Source of the DNA: an uncultured Eubacterium sp.
Lineage (GTDB): Bacteria; Bacillota; Clostridia; Lachnospirales; Lachnospiraceae
Assembly (NCBI GenBank): GCA_947178105.1
Contig: CAMWXD010000020.1
Coordinates: 1-63,858, forward strand
DNA: 63,858 nucleotides
Reading direction: 5' to 3'
Part shown: positions 25,498 through 34,319 of the stretch, piece after piece
How the letters are laid out: each line of letters opens with the position of its first letter
Numbering within the stretch: the stretch's first letter is position 1
Position numbers and translations under genes: made by a program
Notes under the pieces: generated by a model
Seen by the model: the letters and a program-made list of their open reading frames with translations, nothing else
Database searches by the model: none
What the model was told of the DNA's origin: nothing

Positions 25498-25632
25498 AAA
25501 GAATCCAGACGGAGCCAGATCCTTCCAGTATGGAATATGCCAAACCGGTGCACAATAGAGGTGATCGAAAGATCATGATTTTGTTGCTGCGGCACCGCAG
25601 GTGCGGGCAGCAGCATTTGCGGGAGAAGGCAT

Positions 25633-26229
25633 ATGACAAAGGAAGTATCAGATCTGTTGAAAAAAACAGATATCCGGGCTGTGGAGACGCAGTTGGCGCT
25701 TCGGTGTGCGCCGCTGCTTGCAGGGTTAAAGCCGTCCAATCTGTTGATTTTAAAAAACTGCCAGGCACAGGCGCTGTACGGGCTTTTGCAAAATACGAGG
25801 TTTTCCAGTTATGAGCTGTACGGCACAGGTACGGAAACGGTGCTGCTGCTGTATGCGGACATGCCGCTTGCGTGCTGCCTAAAGCAGCCGGAAGCAAGGG
25901 CAATGCTCTGGCAAAAGGGATATCGGGATTTTTCGTTACAGGCGCTGCTTGCCGGCTTTGCTGCAAGGTATGCGTCCTGCCGCAGGAGCGGGGGAGAATT
26001 TCCGCATGAAATGGGGCTGTTTTTAGGTTATCCGCCTGAAGATGTCAGAGGTTTTTTGGAAAACGGCGGAAACAATGCATTGTACGCCGGTTATTGGAAG
26101 GTCTATCAGAACCTGGCACGAAAAATACGGCTGTTTAAAAGCTATGACAAGGCGAAGGCGTGCCTGGTTCGGCTGATTGCAGGCGGCGCCGGCATGGCGG
26201 AGGTACTGAATTTTTATGGCGGGCAGTGA
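25633..26229 (+). CDS. DUF3793 family protein
   Basis: 198 aa. Conserved features are QLALRCAPLLAGLKPSNLL at the N-terminus and the family-defining FPHEMGLFLGYPPEDVRGF in the second half, followed by WKVYQN. DUF3793 proteins are common in clostridia and of unknown function. GGGAGAAGG precedes ATG 25633. It stands alone, 135 nt after the HIT gene and convergent with the MCP gene. Confidence 0.85.
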   Translation: MTKEVSDLLKKTDIRAVETQLALRCAPLLAGLKPSNLLILKNCQAQALYGLLQNTRFSSYELYGTGTETVLLLYADMPLACCLKQPEARAMLWQKGYRDFSLQALLAGFAARYASCRRSGGEFPHEMGLFLGYPPEDVRGFLENGGNNALYAGYWKVYQNLARKIRLFKSYDKAKACLVRLIAGGAGMAEVLNFYGGQ

Positions 26230-26301
26230 TTCTATTCTTTTTATGGAAAAACTATTGACGGCTGCTGCAAGGGTATAGTACAATCATATTTGAGTAACAG
26301 A

Positions 26302-26385
26302 AAGAACTGTGCAAAAATAAGTTGTCAGATTATAAGATGCATACAGTCCAACCCCTGTATGGATAATTATTTTTGCATAGTTCTT
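26302..26385. repeat. 84-nt nested inverted-repeat element
   Basis: Outer arms of 19 nt (26302-26320 and 26367-26385) are complementary at 18 of 19 positions, the exception being a G-T wobble. Inside lies a second hairpin, CATACAG-TCCAACCC-CTGTATG. It resembles a palindromic intergenic element or small structured RNA. No target-site duplication is obvious. Confidence 0.7.
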
Positions 26386-26403
26386 AAGCTTAGTTAAGCT
26401 TAG
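26384..26403. repeat. 10-bp perfect tandem duplication
   Basis: TTAAGCTTAG occurs twice in a row, abutting the right arm of the inverted-repeat element. Confidence 0.8.
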
Positions 26404-26426
26404 AACAAGAACGTGTAAAAACTTTT

Positions 26427-26471
26427 AAAAATATCCTCCGGCTGTATTTGGTGCAGCAGGAGGATATTTTT
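26427..26471. terminator. bidirectional terminator between the DUF3793 and MCP genes
   Basis: AAAAATATCCTCC (26427-26439) and GGAGGATATTTTT (26459-26471) form a perfect 13-bp stem whose A/T flanks give T runs on both strands. It separates two convergent genes. Confidence 0.85.
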
Positions 26472-26530
26472 ACTTTAACATGATCGCGAATATGCTGCAC
26501 AGGCAGCAGGTATTGTATGGTTAGAAAGCA

Positions 26531-28216
26531 CTATTTTAAAATAAACCTGCCTACCAACTGTTCTAAACTTTCAGACTGTGCAGATAATTCTTCGCTTGTA
26601 GCAGAGGACTGCTCGGCGGCGGCTGAGTTGTTCTGAATGACTTCTGAAATTTGTTCAATGCCTTCTTCTAACTGTCTCATAGCTTCTGCCTGGGAATCAG
26701 ACAATTCGCTGATTTCATTTGTGGAAACAGCCAGAGAATTAATGCCTTTGATCACAATTTCGATAGCGGCCGTGGCTTTTGCCATAATCTCGTTTCCTTT
26801 TTCAATCTCCTGCAGCGAATTTTCAATCAGTTTTTTCGTATCTACTGCGGAGTTTGCACTGTCGGAAGCAAGCTTGCCGATCTGGTCTGCGACAACAGCG
26901 AAGCCTTTGCCCGCTTCGCCTGCCCTGGCAGCTTCAATCGATGCATTCAGTGACAACAGGTTTGTCTGGGAAGCGATATCTTCGATGGCTGCAATAATAT
27001 TTGCAATTTCTCTGGAAGTGTCGTTGATGCGTTCCATTGCCTGGTTTAACAGACGGATATCTTCGCTGCTTTCTTCTGCGTTGCGCCGGAATGTCTCAGC
27101 ATCCTTATAGGACTGGTTTGCCTTTTCCGAGCTGTGGATGACAGTCTCTGTAATATCCTGGATCGTCGCGGTCAGCTCCTGTACAGAGGCTGCCTGGTCG
27201 GTAGCGCCTTCGGCAAGCGACTGCGCGCTTTCAGACATCTGGCTGGCGCCGAGCGATACCTGGTTGGATGCTTCGTGGATATTGCCAAGCGTGGAGCTTA
27301 AAGATTCCGTAATCGTATCAATCGCAGTGCCAAGCTGTTTAAACTCGCCGCGGAAATCTGCGTCTGCGGTTACGGCAAAGTTTCCTTCTGCAAAGGAGCC
27401 AAGCACCCGGCTCAGTTCACGGATATAATCTTTTAACAGGCCGATGGCGGTATTGAAGGACTGTGTCATTTCACCGATTTCATCTGGATACATGACATCT
27501 ACATGTACGTCCAGGTTTCCCTGTTCCAACTGTCCGGTCGCTTCCTGGATCCTGACGATCGGTTCTGCCAGTATTTTTGCCACGCTTTTGGAAATGCGCA
27601 TAGCAATGATCACGGCGACAATGATAATCAGGAGCATAATACCGATCATAATATAGATCTGTATGGTCAACTGGCTTTTTACATCGTTGCCGATTTCTAC
27701 ATTGTAATCAATCAGCTCTTCGACAATCGCGGTAAGCTGCTGGTATACCGGCTTTGCCTGGTTTAAAAGCAGGTCGGTGGCTTCCTCGTCGTTATGCGCC
27801 ATTGCAAGCGATTCCACCTCGGTAAAGTAGGAACGGTATTGTGGGAGCAGTTCATCGATCTGCGCGATATATGCCAGTTCCTGTTTCGTAGTGCAGTGTT
27901 TTTTTGCAGTTTCATATGCCTGGTCTGTCAGGTCTTTGCCGGCGTTTAATTGCTCATCGGCTTCTTTCATCTTCTGTTCATCGCTTAATATAATCAGCTC
28001 CCTGACGAGGGTTGGCTCACGGCTGAGATATGTACTAAAGATCCCGATTTCACCTTGGGAAAATCCATTGCTGACCAGCGCCCTGCCGTAGCGTACGTTG
28101 CAGTACAGCAGAATAAACAGGCCGATAATGCCCGCCAGGCTGGCAATCATTACAGTGAGGGTAAAGCATGTTTTCAGCTTTTTTTCTACTTTCATGTTTT
28201 TGATTTTATCTATCAT
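26531..28216 (-). CDS. methyl-accepting chemotaxis protein (4HB-HAMP-MCP signal)
   Basis: 561 aa. One membrane span at ~15-37, a periplasmic-side four-helix-bundle sensor (~40-185), a second span at ~187-208, HAMP to ~265, and the cytoplasmic signalling coiled coil. The hairpin tip [20 protein letters not shown] followed by [20 protein letters not shown] is invariant in MCPs. It signals through CheA/CheW; CheV at 18.9 kb is a likely partner. The ligand is unknown. AAAGGAATATAAATT precedes the ATG, and a promoter lies about 115 nt upstream. Confidence 0.96.
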   Translation of the reverse strand: MIDKIKNMKVEKKLKTCFTLTVMIASLAGIIGLFILLYCNVRYGRALVSNGFSQGEIGIFSTYLSREPTLVRELIILSDEQKMKEADEQLNAGKDLTDQAYETAKKHCTTKQELAYIAQIDELLPQYRSYFTEVESLAMAHNDEEATDLLLNQAKPVYQQLTAIVEELIDYNVEIGNDVKSQLTIQIYIMIGIMLLIIIVAVIIAMRISKSVAKILAEPIVRIQEATGQLEQGNLDVHVDVMYPDEIGEMTQSFNTAIGLLKDYIRELSRVLGSFAEGNFAVTADADFRGEFKQLGTAIDTITESLSSTLGNIHEASNQVSLGASQMSESAQSLAEGATDQAASVQELTATIQDITETVIHSSEKANQSYKDAETFRRNAEESSEDIRLLNQAMERINDTSREIANIIAAIEDIASQTNLLSLNASIEAARAGEAGKGFAVVADQIGKLASDSANSAVDTKKLIENSLQEIEKGNEIMAKATAAIEIVIKGINSLAVSTNEISELSDSQAEAMRQLEEGIEQISEVIQNNSAAAEQSSATSEELSAQSESLEQLVGRFILK

Positions 28217-28330
28217 AATTTATATTCCTTTATACGTATATTTTTTTGCTTTGGAACAGCTTCAATACAATACAATATTCGCTTGTCAAGGTACGGGTGA
28301 TAATTGTGCTTCGCACAAACTATTAACTAT

Positions 28331-28359
28331 ATTATAACACTTCAAAAATAAAGTTACAA
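28331..28359 (-). promoter_or_regulatory. sigma-A promoter of the MCP gene
   Basis: On the minus strand TTGTAA (28359-28354), 17 nt, TATAAT (28336-28331). The leader contains a perfect 6-bp hairpin, TTGTGC-TTC-GCACAA, at 28304-28318 (plus-strand reading). Confidence 0.65.
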
Positions 28360-28389
28360 TCATTATTTTGCCTGTCCAGATTTTACCTG

Positions 28390-29454
28390 TCAGATGTCTG
28401 CAAGCTGGCGGATGATTCCGCAGCATTTGTAATGGCGCAGCGGATAAGATTCGACAGGCACGCCTTTTTCTTCGGCAAGCCGTAAGACGGGGCGCAGCGA
28501 CAGGTCGTCTTTCCAGCGCGTGCCTACCAGGATTTTCCATGGAACACGCCTTAATAAAACCCTGGTGGTTTCTCCGATGCCGGGCTTGATCAGATGCAGG
28601 CTGGAGATATGAAAGGCTTCTTTGATCGCCATGGCTTCCTCGACGCCGGTATCTGTGCACGGCTGCTGTGTGGCAGGCGTGAGAGCGTCGGCCCATGGTT
28701 TTGGAAAATGGGCTTCGATCGCGTCGATATAGGCGTATGACAAATCCTGCTGCCGGAGGCCTTCATAATAGACAGCCCCATGAAAATCATCGGCTCCGAT
28801 AATATCGCTTCTGAAAAAGGTACGGCTGATCAGCCCGGATACCGTACAATTTAAGCAGGAGCTGGGGATTAAAATATCTTCGTGCGTCCCGCACAACTGC
28901 GTCAGGTTTGCGGGGTCAGCAAGGACAGCGAGTTCTGGGGATACGCCTTCATAGCAAGCCGCTGCTTTTTTTAATTCCGTAAGGATCGCGCCTTTTCCGA
29001 TCCAGCCGTCGACAAACAAAAGCTGCCTGGGTGCATATCTGTCCAGCAAATACCGCATGGCGTTGCGGTCAATGCCTTTTCCGCGTATAATCGATATGGC
29101 ATAATGCGGCAGGTCTGCCAGCCCGTATTTTTTCAGGTACCGGCGGACTAAAATGCCGGCAGGAATGCCTGCCCTTGCCAGTGAAACGAGCACTGTCTGA
29201 CTGCCCCGTTCAGACAGGATCAGGCCGGCGAGACGGGCTGCTGCCGCCGCGGTCGGTGCGGCATACATGTGCAGGGCTTCGTTGTATACATGCATATATG
29301 CTTCGGTCGGGACGTATTCGATCGGGAGCATCTCACAATAGTGCCTGCCGGACTGGATCAGCCTTTCGCGTTCTGCGGTTGCCTGCGGCTTTACGGCGCC
29401 GGTAATATCCTTTAACAGTAAGACGACATCGTCTTGTTTATAAGAGCTGCGCAT
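28390..29454 (-). CDS. Ter-associated phosphoribosyltransferase-PELOTA protein (StiP family)
   Basis: 354 aa. An N-terminal PRTase-like domain shows VLVSLARAGIPAGILVRRY, YAISIIRGKGID and the PRPP-loop-like LLFVDGWIGKGAILTEL. A C-terminal ~90-residue PELOTA-type region begins near HLIKPGIGETTRVLLRRVPW. This pairing belongs to the biosynthetic module described by Anantharaman, Iyer and Aravind for tellurium-resistance (Ter) stress operons; databases also call it cysteine protease StiP family. It starts 4 nt after the C-C bond lyase gene on the same strand. The proposed role in making a nucleoside-like compound is a published prediction, not shown here. Confidence 0.78.
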   Translation of the reverse strand: MRSSYKQDDVVLLLKDITGAVKPQATAERERLIQSGRHYCEMLPIEYVPTEAYMHVYNEALHMYAAPTAAAAARLAGLILSERGSQTVLVSLARAGIPAGILVRRYLKKYGLADLPHYAISIIRGKGIDRNAMRYLLDRYAPRQLLFVDGWIGKGAILTELKKAAACYEGVSPELAVLADPANLTQLCGTHEDILIPSSCLNCTVSGLISRTFFRSDIIGADDFHGAVYYEGLRQQDLSYAYIDAIEAHFPKPWADALTPATQQPCTDTGVEEAMAIKEAFHISSLHLIKPGIGETTRVLLRRVPWKILVGTRWKDDLSLRPVLRLAEEKGVPVESYPLRHYKCCGIIRQLADI

Positions 29455-29458
29455 AGAA

Positions 29459-30442
29459 TCACCTCGCTATCCTTTCCTGGCAGGGCTTTATTCCGTATCT
29501 TTCGGCAAGATATAACGTTTGCCGCGCCCAGTTTGTATGTGTTTTGTGCTCGTTCATGCGTTCCCGCGCAGGGCTGGCGGATACCGCATATGCAGAATCG
29601 CTGTCCCAGTGCAGGATGCTGCGGGCGTCGTCGTAGTCTTTTTGTGTGACGCGGCAGGCGTCGTTGACTACGTCAATCTGGTTTGGATGGATTACGGTTT
29701 TTCCGATCAATCCGCAGAGCCTATCATCTGCAAGCTCGTTGATCAGCCCTTCCCGCCAGCCGTAGCCGCTGTAGTATTCCCATACCGCGCCGGATACGAC
29801 GTAATCCATGCCGTAAACAGCCATAATCGCAGAAAAAATGTCAGCGATCGGGCGGATGCGGTGGATGGATTCCCATGCATGGCGCCGGAACGAAAAGAGA
29901 TGGCACAGGTCATTTCCGCCGACGCGGATATTCAGCACAAGCTCTTCCACACGGGAGAGCTTTTCTTTGAGCGTATAGAGGACATCAAAACGGCTGCGCA
30001 GGTCTATGATGCACACGCTTTCGTAAATAGGCATCAGGTACAGGCGCCTGGCGAGAAATTCGTTTGCCGTTATCATCTGCTGTATGTAGGCATCCGCGTT
30101 TTCCGGCGAAAATTTCGGAATGATAAATCCGCTTAATAATTCCTGGCTGTCGCCAAGCAGGCGAACCATACGCATAATCTGCTGCGGGCAGCGTACGCGG
30201 ATAAAGATTTTTGGAAGGTAAAAGGAGGTATGCTCCAGGGCGCAGCGGATCTGGCGGATGGAATTTGCAAGGCATCGCTCGGCTTCTTCCACATGGGAAT
30301 CGCCGATCGTATCTTCCAGGCAGAGGGCAAGGGAAAAGCTGTCGCCGAATTTTTGACCGATCAGCGACGGGGCGATCGTTTCCCGGTTTGCCGGGCAGTA
30401 TAAAAGAGGGCCTACACTATAGTAGATCGATGAATTTTTCAT
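29459..30442 (-). CDS. Ter-associated HpcH/HpaI-type C-C bond lyase
   Basis: 327 aa, TIM-barrel fold of the citrate-lyase-beta type. Seen are LYCPANRETIAPSLI, the acidic ALCLEDTIGD, RVRCPQQ, IIPKFSPENA, LMPIYES, LNIRVGGNDLCHLFSFRR and GKTVIHPNQIDVV. This lyase is a standard partner of PRTase-PELOTA in Ter gene clusters. ATG 30442 is chosen because AAAGGAGC lies upstream of it and the promoter start is near 30494; the frame to 30574 runs through the promoter. First gene of the leftward half of a divergent stress-gene pair. Confidence 0.82.
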   Translation of the reverse strand: MKNSSIYYSVGPLLYCPANRETIAPSLIGQKFGDSFSLALCLEDTIGDSHVEEAERCLANSIRQIRCALEHTSFYLPKIFIRVRCPQQIMRMVRLLGDSQELLSGFIIPKFSPENADAYIQQMITANEFLARRLYLMPIYESVCIIDLRSRFDVLYTLKEKLSRVEELVLNIRVGGNDLCHLFSFRRHAWESIHRIRPIADIFSAIMAVYGMDYVVSGAVWEYYSGYGWREGLINELADDRLCGLIGKTVIHPNQIDVVNDACRVTQKDYDDARSILHWDSDSAYAVSASPARERMNEHKTHTNWARQTLYLAERYGIKPCQERIAR

Positions 30443-30500
30443 ATCATGCTCCTTTTGCGTGTCTGTTTCACGCTGATTGCCATTTGGGCTTTTGTATTCC

Positions 30501-30529
30501 AGTATAGCTATTTTTGGGTCATTCTGCAA
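30501..30529 (-). promoter_or_regulatory. promoter of the lyase-PRTase operon
   Basis: Minus strand TTGCAG (30529-30524), 17 nt, TATACT (30506-30501). Its -35 box is only 38 nt from the -35 box of the divergent promoter, so both operons could share regulation. Confidence 0.7.
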
Positions 30530-30567
30530 TCGGAGAACGTTTGTTCTGGCTTCGGAAGGATTCTTTG

Positions 30568-30596
30568 TTGACAAGATCTTTTTCTAATGATATTCT
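30568..30596 (+). promoter_or_regulatory. promoter of the YceG-protease/YceG/TelA/HAD operon
   Basis: TTGACA (30568-30573), 17 nt, TATTCT (30591-30596). It rules out a TTG start at 30597 for the first gene and supports ATG 30651. Confidence 0.75.
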
Positions 30597-30650
30597 TTGA
30601 GTAGAAACGGCAGCGGCACGATTCGAAATGTGACAGGGAATGTGAGAAAT

Positions 30651-32003
30651 ATGGAAAACATTATAAAATACAGGCATAATCATATAGAAGTCACCTCTCC
30701 TGAGAGCTTTGCAGCAGTCCGGGGCGGTATGCATGGCGGCGTCAGGGATGTGTGTTTTGTACGGATGTTAGGACGCAGCGCGGATTTTGACAGGCAGGTG
30801 CTTGCACTGGACGAAAAGCTGAAAAGCCAGATGCGGGCAGGCAGGCTTTATTACCGCAGGGCAGGCAGCCTGCCGGCATTATCTGCCAGCGGGGACATCG
30901 CCTATTATACAGCCTGCTATGATCGGTGGGCAGCATCGCCCCAGGGCGGCATCCAGACAAAGGTAAGCAGCGGCGCGCTGGCGGTGCAGCTTGGCGCAGC
31001 GTGCACATCCGCGCTGGAACGGTACCAGCAGCAAAAAGCGGCAGTAACAGCGTCCATACGGAAAAATTTTGCAGTAAAGCTGCTGTACTGGTTCGACTTT
31101 TTGTGCAGCGGGCTTTCGCAGTGGAGCGAAACAAGCTGTATCAAAATTGTAGCGGAAAATGTAGAAAAGGAGCAGGAATATCTGTTTTATTATTTTCTGA
31201 CGCTGGCAGGCTGCGACGTCCTGCTGCTGCAAAGCGCGGGCGATCCGGTAAAGGAGCGTTTAAAAAGCCTGTCCAGGGAGGTGCGCATCGGGGAATTTGG
31301 CGATCGTGGGCAGGAAAATATCGTAGTAAAGATCCCGCAGCGGAACAGGAAAAAGCATACAGTGCCTTCGACACAGCAGGCACAGCCAGCGGGGCAGTAT
31401 GCAGTTGCGGCATCGCCGCAGCCGCAGCGCAGCGAAAAGAGCTTTGAAGAGCTGGCGGCGCTTGCTTCGTCGATCGTGCTGATTTTAGTCCATGATGCGG
31501 ACGGGGCGGTGATTTCCACCGGTTCCGGCATTATGGCCTCAAACGCTGGATACATACTGACCAATGACCATGTAGCAAGGGGCGGGTATTCGTATTCTGT
31601 GCGGATTGAAAATGACGGGCAGGTATACCATACGGATGAGCTGATCAAATATAATACGCTGCTTGACCTGGCGCTGCTGCGTATCAACCGGCGCCTAGAC
31701 CCGATCCCGATTTACCAGGGGCAGAAAAAATTAGTACGCGGCCAGGCGGTTGCGGCGATTGGCAGCCCGCTCGGTTTGTTTAATTCGATCTCGGATGGGA
31801 TTATATCAGGGTTTCGTACCATTGACGGGGTAGATATGATACAGTTTACGGCGCCGATCTCCCATGGCAGCTCAGGGGGAGCCGTTTTAAATATGTACGG
31901 GGAAGTCATTGGGATCAGTACGGCAGGATTTGACCGGGGGCAGAATATCAATCTGGCTATCGGGTATGAAAGCATCAACCTGTTTCTACAGGGATTTCGG
32001 TAA
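30651..32003 (+). CDS. YceG-like domain fused to a trypsin-like (HtrA-type) serine protease
   Basis: 450 aa. Residues ~1-225 match the first unit of the neighbouring YceG in spacing and wording (helical block, KIVAENVEKEQEYLFYYFL, then LAGCDVLLLQSAGDP against SNAGCDVVLVQYGGDA). A Q/P-rich linker follows, then a chymotrypsin-fold protease from ~265: His307 in TNDHVARGG, Asp339 in LLDLALL, Ser408 in HGSSGGAV. The complete triad predicts an active enzyme. No signal peptide or PDZ domain is seen, so it should be cytoplasmic. It opens the operon with YceG, TelA and HAD. The fusion is unfamiliar to me. Confidence 0.75.
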   Translation: MENIIKYRHNHIEVTSPESFAAVRGGMHGGVRDVCFVRMLGRSADFDRQVLALDEKLKSQMRAGRLYYRRAGSLPALSASGDIAYYTACYDRWAASPQGGIQTKVSSGALAVQLGAACTSALERYQQQKAAVTASIRKNFAVKLLYWFDFLCSGLSQWSETSCIKIVAENVEKEQEYLFYYFLTLAGCDVLLLQSAGDPVKERLKSLSREVRIGEFGDRGQENIVVKIPQRNRKKHTVPSTQQAQPAGQYAVAASPQPQRSEKSFEELAALASSIVLILVHDADGAVISTGSGIMASNAGYILTNDHVARGGYSYSVRIENDGQVYHTDELIKYNTLLDLALLRINRRLDPIPIYQGQKKLVRGQAVAAIGSPLGLFNSISDGIISGFRTIDGVDMIQFTAPISHGSSGGAVLNMYGEVIGISTAGFDRGQNINLAIGYESINLFLQGFR

Positions 32004-32021
32004 CTGGAAGGGGGCAGCGGA

Positions 32022-34304
32022 TTGTTCCAGCATATAAAAATACAAAACCTGAACGACTTTTTTAAAAATCTGAACGAACGGGAAAGCACAGGCGTCTATT
32101 TTTACAGGATTAACGGGTATTCTAAGGAAATCGACGGGTTTATCTGCGCTTATTACGAAGCGGCAAGAAAAAACGGCGTCGTGATCGAAGGGAAACTGCA
32201 AAATCCAGATGAAAAAAACCTTGCCTATTATAATGAGATCATGGGCATGGATTTTCAGTTGCGTACAGGATTTATCAGCGCCAGCCTGAAAAAATGGCTG
32301 CCGAGGATGAACGACGGGCAGCGGGAAAATGTGGCGCTGTGCCTGTACGATGCGCTGTTTTTGCTGCAAAAGGAAGGCAAGACAGAGCATATGCTGAAAA
32401 ACGCGTATATTAAATGCATGTGCTGGCTGTATTACCGGTTTGAGCGCATTGTCAACCAGTTGGGGGAAAATCAGATTCCAAAGATCTTGTACGAAGGCGC
32501 TGTGAGCCAGTATGAGCTGATGATTTTGTCGATTTTATCCAATGCGGGCTGTGATGTCGTGCTGGTGCAGTATGGCGGCGATGCAGCCTATTTAAAGCAG
32601 GATGCGCTGTCGCAGCGCTCGGATGAGCTAAAGCTTCCTGGGATGCAGGCGTTTCCGCAGGGATATTGCTTAAAGCAGGTTCGCCAGAAGCTGCAGGAAG
32701 AGGCAAACCGGGAGAGATTGTATGGGACACTGCCGAAGCAGCAAAACTGTACGAATGCATGGATCAGTGGCAGCGTGCTGGAGGACATTCAAAAAAGCCC
32801 GGCGCAGCGCGGAGATGACCCACGTTTTTTTTACAACTGTTTTTGCAGGATCAACGGCGTGGAGGATAAGCTGACATACGCCAATACGTTGTATCAGCTT
32901 CAGCTACAGATCAAAAGCAGCGGGCGCAGGATCGTCATTGTCAACGAGAGCTTGGGGCGGCCGGCAATGGAGGAGATCGCCGCAGTCCGCAGGAACCATT
33001 ATACAAAGCTGGAGCAGCTAATTTTGGATTTGTCTGCGAACATCAGCATTCGTGAAACGGCGAGCGTGGAGCTGCAGCGGATGATGGTGCGCGCGTTTAC
33101 GGACGTCATGCTGATGGAGGCGGATGAGAGGGGAAGGGAGCTGAACCTGAACAAGCTGACCAATCAGGCGGTCTGCCTGCTTTGTTTTTTAAAACGCTAC
33201 CAGGGCAGGCTGTTTGGCGGCTGGAAGGAAGGAGATATCGGCTGTTTCTTTTTTATGGGCGGGTGCCAGGATGAGAGCGAGGTGTTGTTTTTCCGCTTTC
33301 TGGCGAGGCTTCCGGCGGATGTGCTCCTGCTGTGCCCGGATCTGGAGCGGCGCTGCTGCCTGAAAGACCGTCTGCTGTATGAGGTGCATCATACGCAGTC
33401 GTTAAAGCTTGCGGCGTTTCCGCAGGAGGATGCGGATGTCGTGGTCGGTACGGCTGCCTACCATGCAGAGCGGGAGTTAGATACGCTGATGTACCAGGAC
33501 AGCGGGCTCTACCGGGACAAACAGTATGAGAAGGCGAACACAGTTATTTTGCAGACGATGTATGAAGAGATCGCCATTCTCTGGAAAGAGGAGGTCAAAT
33601 ACAGGCCGAGCTTTTCGACGTCCAAAGACGAGGTGCATATCCCGGTGATCTTTGCAAAGGTGTCGGGCGTCAAGGATGGGCTTGTGCAGCCGTATTGGCG
33701 CTTTATCCGGGAGCTGGTGACGGAGGATACGTATGTGGTCAGGTCGGCGCCGTTTTTAGACCCGGCAGCGGCAAATCCAATGCGTGCCTGTGCGGCGGAG
33801 TTTTATAAAAACGGAAGGCTTAGGAAGGATAAGATCAAGTCCCATTCCAGCTATCCGTATGGCTATTTACGGGAAGAGGTGCAGGATTATATATTAGACA
33901 AATTAAAGCTGCTGATCGACCAAAAGGCCATCCGGGGGACGTTTGAAAACGGGACAGAATATGCGATTATTGCGACAGTGCTGCATCTGCCGAAGGAAAT
34001 CGTACGCCTGATCCAGAAATTTGACTTTACAAAAAAGAACCCGAAGCTTCTTTATATCCATACGACAGAGGCGATGATTTCTCTGGAGGATGCCATCCTG
34101 GCCGCGTTTTTAAACCGGATCGGATTTGATGTCGTCTTTTTCGTGCCGACGGGCTATCAGAATGTAGAGAAGTATTTTAACCGTAACATCATGGAGGAGC
34201 ACCAGATCGGCGAGTATATGTATGACCTGCATGTGCCGAACCTGGAAGGCCCGTTGCAGCGTACGCGTGTGTCATGGCGCGATAAGTTATTTAAGAGAAA
34301 GTAA
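32022..34304 (+). CDS. yceG: YceG family protein of Ter/Yce stress operons
   Basis: 760 aa, soluble. It resembles Bacillus YceG, encoded next to yceH (TelA) and TerD-like yceC-E. Three related units can be traced: IPKILYEGAVSQYE..LSNAGCDVVLVQYGGD (~160-190), CFFFMGGCQDESEVLFFRFL..ADVLLLCPD (~410-445) and LLYIHTTEAMISLEDAIL..GFDVVFFVPTGY (~680-720). TTG 32022 is taken as start: GGAAGGGGG lies 8 nt upstream and no in-frame Met occurs for ~70 codons. Function unknown; predicted with TelA to act in envelope or oxidative stress. Confidence 0.85.
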   Translation: MFQHIKIQNLNDFFKNLNERESTGVYFYRINGYSKEIDGFICAYYEAARKNGVVIEGKLQNPDEKNLAYYNEIMGMDFQLRTGFISASLKKWLPRMNDGQRENVALCLYDALFLLQKEGKTEHMLKNAYIKCMCWLYYRFERIVNQLGENQIPKILYEGAVSQYELMILSILSNAGCDVVLVQYGGDAAYLKQDALSQRSDELKLPGMQAFPQGYCLKQVRQKLQEEANRERLYGTLPKQQNCTNAWISGSVLEDIQKSPAQRGDDPRFFYNCFCRINGVEDKLTYANTLYQLQLQIKSSGRRIVIVNESLGRPAMEEIAAVRRNHYTKLEQLILDLSANISIRETASVELQRMMVRAFTDVMLMEADERGRELNLNKLTNQAVCLLCFLKRYQGRLFGGWKEGDIGCFFFMGGCQDESEVLFFRFLARLPADVLLLCPDLERRCCLKDRLLYEVHHTQSLKLAAFPQEDADVVVGTAAYHAERELDTLMYQDSGLYRDKQYEKANTVILQTMYEEIAILWKEEVKYRPSFSTSKDEVHIPVIFAKVSGVKDGLVQPYWRFIRELVTEDTYVVRSAPFLDPAAANPMRACAAEFYKNGRLRKDKIKSHSSYPYGYLREEVQDYILDKLKLLIDQKAIRGTFENGTEYAIIATVLHLPKEIVRLIQKFDFTKKNPKLLYIHTTEAMISLEDAILAAFLNRIGFDVVFFVPTGYQNVEKYFNRNIMEEHQIGEYMYDLHVPNLEGPLQRTRVSWRDKLFKRK

Positions 34305-34319
34305 GGAGAGGAAAGCAGC

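Noticed and set aside
30597-30650. TTG start at 30597 for the YceG-protease fusion
   Set aside because: It directly follows the -10 box, before the expected transcription start; ATG 30651 is the first usable start.
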